This document shows, piece by piece, positions 40,328-52,700 of a stretch of 64,000 nucleotides of DNA. A program made the translations under genes and the position numbers. The DNA is taken from contig NC_064048.1 in assembly GCF_932526225.1 (NCBI RefSeq), positions 7,543,015 to 7,607,014 of the forward strand. The letters are read 5' to 3'. Position 1 is the stretch's first letter, and every line of letters starts with the position of its first letter. Source of the DNA: Nematostella vectensis. Its lineage: Eukaryota; Cnidaria; Anthozoa; Actiniaria; Edwardsiidae. The notes beneath the pieces were generated by a model. The model searched no databases, was not told the origin of the DNA, and saw only the letters and a program-made list of their open reading frames with translations.

Positions 40328-43318
40328 TGTACGATTGTGTTTGATAACCGTAAGTTTTGTTTACAAAGGATTTAATAAAAGTTTTGTCGGAGTTTTTTTC
40401 GATTGTACTTAACGATTTACAACGCTCGAGATGAAACAACGAACATACTAGATAAAACATCCAAACTATCATGAGCAAACTTCAATGTGCGAGTAAACAT
40501 CAAATTCTCACGCAATGCAAATAGAATATAATTGTAAATGCATTAAGTTGAATATTTTTTTACCTAGGGACCCCTCATAGATTAGTTTTCTCTACAATGT
40601 ATTTGAACAATTAAAACTTGTATTTGAGTTTTACAGTTTTTAAATATCAATGTGTGCAATATCCAAGATAGAATCGGCATGCTACCAAAAGGTATAATGT
40701 TTTTTGTAATGGCTCTTTTTTATCTTACTATCTTAGGGGCTCTTCAGTATTTCGCGTTAACGAGCGTATGTTGAAGAACTACGACGTCGCACGTAAGCTT
40801 TCGTAAATGAAGCCAGAAGGTTTATGAATCGTTAAGGATCACCTTAAAGGTTGTTCTTTTGAAAAAAAAATGATATTTTACCTAACGACTTAAATAAAGA
40901 TTGTGCCCGAATATTTATTGACAGATTGAGGTCATGAGTGAGTTAAGTCTCTGGTTTCTTAAGAAAAAAGAAAACGATTCATGGAAAATAACTTTAGTAC
41001 AGAATGAATAATATTTAGGTATTTACAATGAATCTCTTTAAGAATGAAAAAATCTATGGCCCCGGGCATTTACGACATTCGATGTTTAATGTCTTGTAAT
41101 AAGCCAAAATGTCAGTAAACAAAAAGTATAAAATTTAGGTATTTACAATGAAGCCTTAAAAAATAGAAAAAAAAAGAAATTGGCTCCTGTAATACCATTG
41201 AATATTTTTTTGAAAATGTCGTTTAATAATGATTTAAGATTTAACTAACATAAATACAAAACAAATAACGACAAATCTTTTGGTATTTTTCGTATTTACA
41301 TTGAATCTCTTTAGGAGCAAAAAAATCAGGAAATTAGATGCCCCTTACTCATTAAACAATATTGAATGTTTTTGTGAAATGTCTTTTAATTATAAACTAA
41401 GAATTAGTCATCAAAAAGCTTCGCATTCGAACCTCTTGCAGAAAAAGTTTGACAAATCTAGCCTTTCGAACAAAACGATGTAAATGATTTCACACACGAC
41501 TCACCTAAGAACTGTCATCCTGTTTCGCTTTCCATCCCGGGGCATTACCACGGAAAATTCCAATAATTCGTGCAATAATTTCCGCGTGTAGGCAATTACA
41601 AACTCGAGCGGCTTAAAGGACATATATATGGCGAGTTAGCGAAAAACTCTGATTGGTTGATTGGATCGTAACTTGATAACCATATGTAAACTGGTCAACA
41701 CACATTTTCGGTTAAAAATGATGCCGTTTCAGTCAAAATGGAAAGGAGTGGGAAAACGGAAGGCTGTGAGATGTCGAAGTTTTAACTCGCAGATGTTTCG
41801 GTCTCCAAACATTAACTTCTTTCTTTAAATTACTTTTGTCGGCCATGCTGCTTTTTAAGTTATAAAGCCTATCGATTCAGTAAATGCGTGCGGCAGTTCG
41901 GAAACCCTCATGTTGCTTTTATTAAATTTTCTTTTGAATTAACGGGAAGTATTCTTATCGTATAATAGTTGGCTTTGTCAAGGCAACAAATAAACAAATA
42001 GTTCAAAAAAGCTCTTGATAGCAAGTCACTATAGTTGCGTTTATCATCTTGAGGCAAATATAATATTTTCTCCCTTGTGTGCTAAAATTCTTTGACATTT
42101 ACATCAATAACAGTTGAGAACTCAAAGTTAACGTCAGGGCTATATATTTTTCTCCCTAGATATCCTGGTATTTCGTATCCTTACCTTCGATATTGAAAAT
42201 ACGAGTGTTGTTTTAGAGACGTTCTTTATCAGGTTTTCTGAAGTGACTCCCATAAATATCGCGATTTTGTCATAACGGCTGTTCCAAATGAACTCAGCTT
42301 ATCTTTAGTTGTCAAAGTGGATCTCCGTAAAGGCGAAACTGACCTTTTGTGAGCTTTTCAATTTTCGTAACAATATCGATAGCTGATCAGAGGGGCAATC
42401 AATTGACGCCGAAATGAATTTGTTTAGCATAATGGTTCAATTTCGGGAATATGAATTTAGAATGACAGAACGCGCGAAAGTTGGTTAATTAGGTAACTCA
42501 TCGGACGTTACGTGATGACACAAAACAGAAGGGTAAATCAAGAATGCATCGAAAAAAGGTGATGGGAAAACTTCATTTAACTATTATGTAAAGAAAATAT
42601 CACCGGAACAATATTCCTTCAGACAGCATTAAAAAATTAAACTCAGCATAGAACGAATTCAAATAATAATATCTACTTATCGGCAAGATCAATTTAGCGA
42701 CGATCACGTGACACTAGGAAGGACTCGCTGTGATTGGCTAATTATGGAATTCAATGACAATAAAAAGTTGACCGGATTTAGTTGATTAGAATGAGTTTGG
42801 ATTATCAATCGCTTAGTGTCAGTGAATTTCCTGTAAGACGAGTGGGAATGAGGGACGATTTTAATAACATAACCCATATAGTGACAGTAACCTTCACGGG
42901 CATATCTCAACTGAAAACCAATGTAGAGTTGAGTTTATTTAGCGCGAGGTCGTCAGTATTATATTCTGAGATACGATGCTGCTCGAACAAACTTCTGTCT
43001 GAAATAACATCCAATTTAAATTTTGATCCATCATCATTTTTCCATTCAGCATCCGTTTTCCGCAAAGCATTCCCACATTAGGTGTAACATCGTTCAGAGC
43101 ACAGACGTGGGTACTCTTGGATAAGATTTAAATAGATTCTATAAATCATACTCATCATTTTTGAAAATACGTTTTGCCTCAACCAATATATCTACGCTAT
43201 GCCTTCTCTCGACCACTATCCGGTGGCGACGGGAAATATTACCATTTTTGTTGATCGCCTCCTCCCAGGCGTCTCAAGCCTTAGCGGACACTTATGACGT
43301 CATCATCGTCCCCAGGGA

Positions 43319-43557
43319 CTTCTGGGTAATTTTCAATATGGCGTTTAACCTTGTCAGCTGGACGCAGACTCGTACCCAGTCGTAAAGAAGGGGATCTCAA
43401 GGGATTGAGTACGAGTCTAGATCGGCGCGCAAGGGATTGTGGGGCGTACGTGATCGGAAATTCCCTTCGCACGCCCCACAATTCTTTGCGTGCCTCGCTC
43501 TTTTAAGCGACTGGGTACGATTCTAAGCTAGACGCCATATTGAAAATTACCCAGAAG
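43319..43557. mobile_element. Foldback (MITE-like) element with 25-bp inverted ends
   Basis: cttctgggtaattttcaata (43319 on) is the exact inverse of the segment ending at 43557. Inner segments also pair (actcgtacccagtcg / cgactgggtacgattct; ggattgtggggcg / cgccccacaattc), so the whole 239 bp can fold into a long imperfect hairpin. Confidence 0.85.
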
Positions 43558-46095
43558 ACCTTGAAGACAAGGTTGAGAACTGTCAGTAGCCTTGAGTACC
43601 CCGGGGTCATCTTATTTTGTTGTCATATCTTATTGTTGATTGGGTAAAAAAAAACATGTATTGTAGTACGTAGGTAGTGGGGGAAAGCTTGGTGAGTTTC
43701 CCCAACCATGGCAACCAGTTTTCACCCGAAAATGTCGATATTATAGTTCTATTTGTCTATTGAGTTCTTTCGATTTATATGTTTGTTAAAGTGACTATTT
43801 CCCACACCGCCCTAAAGTTTTTACCACCAATATTTGATGATAGGCAAATGTTTGCATTCCTAAAATAAATGAACTTTTAACAGGACACTAGTATACACAC
43901 ATTGGCACCAGTCGGGCCAAGACGGGACGCTAGCACGGTCCATTAAACGTGAGGTTCGGCAACCATATTGGCATCTGTTTCGTCCTTATTAGGACTCATC
44001 AACATTGCAAAGCCGGTTTGCCTCATTGGTAAATAATCTGCACGTTTATTCTAGCATTGAATTTTCAAAAGAGTAAACCAACAAGATAACCCCCGCAAAC
44101 AATCTATTTCCCGAGGAAAATGGATTCCATTCCTTCCATGACGCAAACCGGAAAACTATTTTGTTAATACACGCTCTTTCATATTTTACTAGATTTTCTT
44201 AGTTCAAGTGTGTTATTTAATAAATACCCCTTACTTATATTATACTTTTTTTGGTGTGCGGTTGATTTTGAGACCATGTAAGCCACACCTTTCTTCTAAT
44301 TTTTTTGCAATACAAAGACAAGAAACTAAACACTATTTATCTGATTTATGTGAAGAAATTTAAAAATGACCATCAAATTTTATATATCTTTTATCAATCG
44401 AAGATATCGTGATAGCTTGCCCAAATGGAGAAATATATGTTTTCCTGCTCATATTTTGCTAGAATGACAAAATGGCTACGGTCAGAAACTCTATAAGTCA
44501 TGGCCATGACAGGAACAAGCCCAAGTAAATAAAAGTACAATTACGAAAGATAAATAATACGATAAATTACGAAATATTAATAATACGATAAAAAAGATAC
44601 CTTACGTGTCCTGTGTGTAGCCTGCTTGAAAAAAAGCGGTGAACTGTGTTTTTATTGCTGAGAAAACTCACAATTTACGATCGCTGCTGATATTCTGGGC
44701 GCGCGTAGGGAGAAACTTGGGATGCTGTCAAAACGCATTATTGTGGGCAGTGAGCAGAAAACCAGCTGTATTCCAGAAAAGCAGTCCGTATAGTGACTAC
44801 GATTAACATTTCTACTCTAATAAACACTTCAATAACATCACACTCCTTGAAGGTAAACTGAGTCGGCTCTTGTTAATCAAAGTAAAAATCCAGCTGCCGT
44901 ACCTCTTGAGATATCGTTAACATTTGCACTTGCTTCCATTAAAGCAGAGTAGGTCCTTGTTCACGCATTAGCTTGCATCCATCAGTATCATGAAACCGCG
45001 TTGATAGACAGACCTTAAAAGAGTTTTATTATGGTAAGCTGCAATGGCTTACATAAGCCATTAGTCGAAAGTATACTTGTTTTTTGTGGCAATAGTGGAC
45101 TTGGACTAAGAGATCACGCGACCTTTTTCTGGTGGCAAATTCAAACAAAAATAATCAAACGAAAAATAAGAATGCGCCCGTCACACCAGAGAACGATGAA
45201 AAAAATAAAATCTTTAAATGAAACTTAACCCTTTCGGCTTTTTTATAAGCGCTGAATAAGTTGCTTTTTGTTGCTGTTATTTTGCCGGTAAAAGCTTGAG
45301 CAAATTTGCCAAAAACAGTCACGTCATCTCTAAGCCCCTATTGACAAGTAAGCGTCCTTCTTTTTCCATTAATTCCATTAATTGGGGCGGTGTCTCATTT
45401 TATGGGCATATATTGTATGGACCTCTTTCATAGTTCGGGACCCCCCTCCCTCCCCCCCTTAAAAGTTCGTGTGGGGGAGGGAGATACTGCTGGCCTAAGA
45501 GCCTAGTGCTTACTGGCGCTGACAGCTTCGAGGAGCCTTGTCCAGAAGCATCTCCGTAAACTAGAATACGATAAAGGGTATGGAACCATGGGAGATAAGG
45601 GCTAACACCCCCTAACACAAGAACATTCAAGGGTTCCATATTCGCCGCTTCATGTGATGCTAACGCTAAATGTAAAAACACTTTTACGTTTGTAATTGTC
45701 GGGCCTAAAAAAGAATAAATGAACGCGTAATGTCGTACATAAAAGACGAGAAACAACTTTTAAACACTATATTAAGCGTTATGTCCGCATTACATTAAGC
45801 GTTTAAAATGTATTACATTAAGCGTTAGCTCTTTTATTATATCAAGCTTTAATTTGTTATTACATTAAGCGTTAGCATTACTTTATTAACAGGCAGTTAC
45901 TACATTAAGTGGTGATACCACAGGAGGTTTTCTTGTAATTCTTCACTCCAATAACACACATATTTGGCAGGCGCTAATGAATGAGCTAAGAAGATAAACA
46001 TGAGATAAAGATAGTGTTGGGTCCACTCGCCTCATCCATTCCAACGTCAATATTAAAAAACAAATTTTTCATACCAAATGAACAATCTCTATAAA

Positions 46096-46101
46096 TTTAT
46101 T
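46096..46101 (-). terminator. Possible polyadenylation signal of SCFD2
   Basis: A TTTATT on the plus strand at about this position (AATAAA on the gene strand) lies ~620 bases past the SCFD2 stop codon. Other hexamer-like sites exist nearby (46220-46235), so the choice is uncertain. Confidence 0.25.
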
Positions 46102-46499
46102 TGTCACTAAAATTTACAAATGCGAGAATCACACTTAAAATGTTACATTCACACCTAGAAAATTACATCAGTTAAACACTATAAAAGTTTAATCTTTATC
46201 GGAAACTTCTTCGGCTAAAATGAAATAAATAAATTTTCCCGCAAAAAAGAATTTAATATTTATATAATTTTGTTCAAAGTTAAGTTATAAATAAAGGATA
46301 TCGCAAAACAATGTACATAAGCAATGCTGTCACTCATCGTCGCATCGCAATGCGTGACTCGACTAGGTGACAAGAAAAAATTGAATTGCGTTACACTTGA
46401 TTCAACTTTCGAGATTTATGAGGGCACATGGCAGCACCAGGCAAAAAACAAGCGACACCAAAATGTTTTTACCAACAAAAGACAGCGATCAGCTAGAGA

Positions 46500-46760
46500 G
46501 ATTTGCGTGACGCAGATGCATATTCCATCGTCTTTGGCTCATTCCGAATCGTTCAGCTGCGTTACGTGAATAGATTGTCTTTCACGGAGTCACGAGTCTT
46601 GCGTTACGTGGTTACATAAGATTGCGTTACCGTTCAGTTGAGTAAACGGGAACAAAGTTTCTTGTCATGATTTTGCGTGACAAAGCTGCATATAGCGTTA
46701 CCATTCAATGTTACCGTTCAGCTGAGCAACGGGAACAGATTGTCTTGACAGAAGACTTGT
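46500..46760. repeat. Degenerate repeats covering the SCFD2 final codons and stop
   Basis: gttaccgttcagctgagcaa with cgggaaca (46711-46738, spanning the stop at 46718-46720) recurs as gttaccgttcagttgagtaa with acgggaaca at 46626-46654. More distant relatives (cgttcagctgcgttacgtga at about 46551; gcgtgacgcagatgcatat / gcgtgacaaagctgcatat) suggest an older ~85-175-bp array. Confidence 0.65.
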
Positions 46761-49700
46761 TGGAACACATCTTCTGACTTAAGAATTCTCGTGCTGCCGA
46801 TAATCACCTGCAAAATACGAAAACAAAAATATGTAGATAAGACAACGTGAACAAATTACACACAGGGATTGGATATTTGGGGGCTGCCATGGCGTGACAC
46901 ACTAACTTATAGCCCCACCCCACCCGGGTCAGTACGCAGCTCTTACAAGCTGCAATTTGATTGGGCAAATAAACAATATCCGCACCTTGACACAAAGAAC
47001 GAGAAGAATAGAGACAAAAGAACTTTGTAGAACAAAGATAATAGGAGACAAAGCAGCTGCGTACTTACTCCTCTCTTTTTAAAATGGTTCATCAGTGAAG
47101 CGTAACAGTAAAATCGCTCGGTTATTTAAGAGCGCCGCTGAGAAACAGAAGCCCTGTATTTGAGTCTTACTTCAATATAAGGTGAGATCGTGAAATGTGG
47201 TTTAAATATACTACACTAAGGAACAGCGCAAATCTGTGTGAAGACATAGAAACCCTCTAGACTTGGATGTATGTGTGGATAAACAGTGTGAAATCTTGCT
47301 TTTATTCAAACTTAAAAGCACCCATAACATGATATTTTAACCAACTTGCTACCTCATAATTACAAGGCCAAGTGTTATTGGGGCTTTCTCAACCAGACTA
47401 TGTACGATATCTAATTTAAATCGCCTAACTCGAAGCGTTCTAAAGATATCAACAAATATGCGAAACTTGTGCATGGATGGTAAAATAAAGCGATTGCACA
47501 CAACATTTAGGGGTTTTCTGAAAATCATGTATCACGAAAAAACTCCCTAAAAAAGTTTATAATTATTTATATTCCAGGGAAGAATAGTATCTGTTTTCCT
47601 GCCAGATAGACCATATAATCCCTCCAGAACGAAAGAGCATCCAATATATTAAGCGTAACCTTTTTATAATATGCTAATATATTCTGTCACGTAATTGTTC
47701 CTGCGTGACATTTCAAATTTATAAAATAACAAATTGAAATGTCTATGTTCTTCATTAAGGGGAATGGAAAAGAAATTTCTTTACATTCGCGAATCACAAA
47801 GGAAATGTAATTGTTTTGTGATTTTTAGGCGCAAATACATCATTTAATGTATTTATTTTGTGAATATAAATCGAAGAGGGGGGTAAGGGGGGTGCGAAAA
47901 CCGCAAAGAAAACGCACAGAAAAACGCCAAAACCCACAAAACCGTCAAAATAAGTAAATTACTGAGAAATAACTGAGATAACTAGAGAAACCGCAGTACC
48001 GCGAAATAAGATACGAAAAACCGCGCCAGATTCAAGGCAAAAACGCATCGCCGCAAAACCTTACACCCCATCATCAAAATATTTACAAAATTTATCAGAA
48101 AATTTAATACTGTATTTTCAAAGGGAGAGGGTCCTAAAAAGTGTAATGCCTGGCGCACACTAGTGACACAACGACATAGGCGCACGCACCCTTATGTTCG
48201 TATGTTCAAGTGTGTTCAATGGTTCAACATAAAGACATAAGCCCGACATAAAGACATAAAAGAAAAACCTTTTATTTCTCTTCTATGTCATTATGTTTAT
48301 GTCGTTATGTTATGAGATTGCGCGCGCCTATGTCGTTGTGTCACTAGTGTGCACCAGGCATAAGAGAAAGATGATAACGATATTGCTATTAACGTAAATT
48401 GTGACACGCCTAGAGGCGAATCTATTATTTTCTTTAAAGGGTGATTAAATTTATGAAGACTATACCAGGAGCTATCCAAGCTCTCAATTGTCACCATCTA
48501 AGCTAACTCACAATCTTTCTTTAAAGCGACAATCGCACCAGTTTACTGCCGGAGGGCCGACGGAAACCTCAACCGACAAGAGATAAAAGAATCTATTAGA
48601 ATCTGCGCTATTTAACAGGCCATCTGCTCTAAATTGTCAGTCAAATCCTTGAAGAAACTTCCAATAGACACACTGCTTATACAATTTTGAAATATTTTTG
48701 GCGTTTTCCGTTAAAAACCATCGGAGATTGTTACGTAATCAACCGGAAGTAAACTGTTGACATTGTTGCTTTAAGCGGGTAGTTCTAGATTGAAATCACG
48801 GAACATCCCTGGATACGCCACCTAGCCCCTTCCGCTATCTCACTTTTTCACTTCATTTCCTTGTTTCAGCGCCATGACGGAGCCTTTTAACTATATTTTT
48901 GCGGTTTCCTATGATGGTGAGCTTTTCAAGGGATCTCCTCCCGAAAGCGCCCAGGCGAGCTGGTTGACCTCAGCTAGTCGAATCGGGACTAAGGGATGGG
49001 CAAACTTTAGCCATCTGCTCTTCAACCCTGACGGTACCTTATATGGCGTTGTGAATGACAAGTTCTATAAAGGACCGACCCCTCACAGAACATCAGCTGA
49101 GGAATGGATCGCGCAAGCAACGCTGATCGGGGACGGGGGGTGGGGTGCGTTCCGTTTTCTGTTCTTTGATCCTCATGGCGTGTTGTATGGAGTTACAGAG
49201 GACAAGCTTTACAAGAGGGAACCTCCGTCCAGCGACGAAGACCACTGGCTAGGATCTGCCAATCTATTAGGGGCTGAAGGATGGGGTGATTTCGAATTCC
49301 TCTTCTTTGACCCAGAGGGAAAGCTATATGGTGTGGTGAATGGCAAGTTACATAAGGGGGACCCGCCAAAGGACAGACACGACGCTTGGTTGGGTTCGTC
49401 CACGCTCTTCAAAGGCGAGCTATGGGGAGACTTCCGTCATCTATTTTTCACGAGTAATGGTCACTTATGTGGTGCGCATGACAGCTTTTACAAAAAGTCT
49501 CCTCCCATTGGACTTGATTGGTTAGCTTACGAATCGAATATGGTTGGTCATGGTGGTTGGCATATGTTTAAATTACTGATATCACCACTACCTCAGAAGT
49601 AAGATGTCACCATGGAAATGGTAGCCATGGAAACGGTGCTATTATACTGACTACTGTTATTCTCTGTCGTTATGTTATAGTCACCCTAATCCTATAAGTG

Positions 49701-52700
49701 AAACGTGGTCTACTTGTGTGTTAGGGTGAAGTGAGAAGGTAGCGAGCGGTTAGCAGAGTTTTTGGTGCCCTACCTGTGTGTTGGGATGATGTGACGTCAC
49801 AGCTTCCTTAATTTGCTTGACCTCAGAGCACGTGACTCCGCCGATGATAAAGAATACGAGAAGCGGGAGGTCGTTAGGGCGGGGTTTACTGACGTTCATA
49901 AACAAGCTACAGAGAGAAAAAGACAAAGCACCGTCAGCTAAGAGATCATGCCTTCCCCTTAAGATCTGATTAAAACTAACAAACAAAATAATCAAAATAC
50001 TAGAATTCCTCTAACATCGTCATACTAAGTATAAATTAGAAAACTTTTTTTTTAAGGTTAACGTAATGTAAACATTCATCAAAAGTTTATTATAATCTAT
50101 TGTATTGTACTCCAACAAACTTAACAATATCGGGCACATTCCTTGTATGTGCCAAAGTATTGTACCAGGAAAGCCTGCAGCTACATATCTTACAATTTAT
50201 GCACAAACATATCTCCATACATTCATTTATACAACTATTGACAGTAGCCTTGGCTACCTGTGGGTCTTTGGCTCCCTGTGGTTCAAAGCGATTCCCGTAC
50301 CTGAAGCCAGTCTTGATGAAGTCTTTGATACCATGTGATTTGAATTCCACGTCCACAAGCTCGGGTTTCTCAGCGCTAAATATAGCATCTATGACCTGCG
50401 AAACACCACTGGTTAGATGCGTAGCTAGAGGCTCGGGCGATAGGATAGTTTTACGCAGATATAAAAAATGTAAAGTTTAAGGGTAGTTATGTTTAACTTC
50501 TTAGTCGTCGCAGACTACCAGAAATCAATACCTCTACGCATTGTACCTGATTGGTTAATACCTTTTCACCTTGTACCTGATTGGTTAATACCTTTTCACC
50601 TTGTACGTGATTGGTTAATACCTCTTCACCTTGTACCTGATTGGATAATACCTCTACACTAATCGAGTCAAGTGTTGCAAGAGTTACCTGGAAACGTTTG
50701 AAAGCAGTATTTAAATTGTAATTTCGAGACATAACTCTTCCTAGAAGAACTTACCTGTTTGACTAGTGGCTGGTAGGAGGGTTCTTTTATCGCTGTTGCT
50801 TCCTGGTAAACACGTCTGGCCAAAAACAAACACAACAGGAGAAAAATGAAGAACATATTTTATGGAATTCGTAGATATAAATAGTGGTACATGAAACTAT
50901 GCAAAACTTTATACTATTTCAGTGCCGTAACAGGCCTCGAATAAAGGAGGGCACACTACAGAAACTTTAACAAAATATTTCGGGGCACAGCCACGCTCCT
51001 ACTGGTAATTTCCTTATAATTTTTAGGGGAGGGGGGGGGGGGGCTGCTACGGCCCTGTATTTTATAATAGTAAACTGAACTGAACTGCAGCCAAGCTATT
51101 GTCCTTTTCAACGTGTTATTTTTGTTATGTCTATGTGTCTTTGTAAGTATTTAAGTTTTATCTTGTTACCTGAACTGCAGCCAAGCTACTGTCCTGTTCA
51201 ACGTGTTATTTTTGTGATGTCTATGTGTCTTTGTAAGTATTTGAGTTTAATCTTGTTACCTGAACTGCAGCCAAGCTACTGTCCTGTTCAACGTGTTCAA
51301 CGTTTTATTTTTGTTATGTCTATGTGTCTTTGTAAGTATTTGTGTTTTATCTTGTTACCTGAACTGCAGCCAAGCTACTGTCCTGTTCAACGTGTCATTT
51401 TTGTTATGTCTATGTGTCTTTGTAAGTATTTGTGTTTTATCTTGTTACCTGAACTGCAGCCAAGCTACTGTCCTGTTTAACGTGTTATTTTTGTGATGTC
51501 TATGTGTCTGTGTAAGTATTTGAGTTTTATCTTGTTACCTGAACTGCAGCCAAGCTACTGTCCTGTTCAACGTGTTATTTTTGTGATGTCTATGTGTCTT
51601 TGTAAGTATTTAAGTTTTATCTTGTTACCTGAACTGCAGCCAAGCTACTGTCCTGTTCAACGTGTTATTTTTGTGATGTCTATGTGTCTGTGTAAGTATT
51701 TGAGTTAAATCTTGTTACCTGAACTGCAGCCAAGCTACTGTCCTGTTCAACGTGTTATTTTTGTCATGTCTATGTGTCTTTGTAAGTATTTGTGTTTTAT
51801 CTTGTTACCTGAACTGCAGCCAAGCTACTGTCCTGTTCAACGTGTTATTTTTGTCATGTCTGTGTGTCTGTGTAAGTATTTGAGTTTTATCTTGTTACCT
51901 GAACTGCAGCCAAGCTACTGTCCTGTTCAACGTGTTATTTTTGTCATGTCTGTGTGTCTGTGTAAGTATTTGAGTTTTATCTTGTTACCTGAACTGCAGC
52001 CAAGCTACTGTCCTGTTCAACGTGTTATTTTTGTGATGTCTATGTGTCTTTGTAAGTATTTAAGTTTTATCTTGTTACCTGAACTGCAGCCAAGCTACTG
52101 TCCTGTTCAACGTGTTATTTTTGTTATGTCTATGTGTCTTTGTAAGTATTTGTGTTTTATCTTGTTACCTGAACTGCAGCCAAGCTACTGTCCTGTTCAA
52201 CGTGTTATGTTTGTGATGTCTATGTGTCTTTGTAAGTATTTGTGTTTTATCTTGTTACCTGAACTGCAGCCAAGCTACTGTCCTGTTCAACGTGTTATTT
52301 TTGTGATGTCTATGTGTCTGTGTAAGTATTTGTGTTAAATCTTGTTACCTGAACTGCAGCCAAGCTATTTTCCTTTTCAACGTGTTATTTTTGTGATGTC
52401 TATGTGTCTTTGTAAGTATTTGTGTTTTATCTTGTTACCTGAACTGCAGCCAAGCTACTGTCCTGTTCAACGTGTTATTTTTGTTATGTCTATGTGTCTT
52501 TGTAAGTATTTAAGTTTTATCTTGTTACCTGAACTGCAGCCAAGCTATTTTCCTTTTCAACGTGTTATGTTTGTGATGTCTATGTGTCTTTGTAAGTATT
52601 TGTGTTTTATCTTGTTACCTGAACTGCAGCCAAGCTACTGTCCTGTTCAACGTGTTATTTTTGTCATGTCTATGTGTCTGTGTAAGTATTTGTGTTTTAT

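Larger units (their letters stand above)
37833..46717. other. Gene-poor stretch between the GPCR and the SCFD2 3' end
   Basis: No exon that I can support in 8.9 kb. It contains poly-C/poly-G runs (38458-38474, about 39516-39534), a copy of a dispersed foldback family at 40180-40327, three diverged ~120-bp direct repeats around 41015-41400 (core gtatttacaatgaatctctt), a foldback element at 43319-43557, and short cattacattaagcgtta repeats at 45775-45910. Open frames at 42782-43081 and 45400-45756 show no family signal. Confidence 0.55.

Noticed and set aside
42782-43081. 99-codon plus-strand ORF
   Set aside because: No domain, repeat or splice context recognised; near the length expected by chance in a 9-kb gene-poor stretch.
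45400-45756. 118-codon minus-strand ORF
   Set aside because: It runs through a C-rich low-complexity stretch and shows no recognisable family or splice context.
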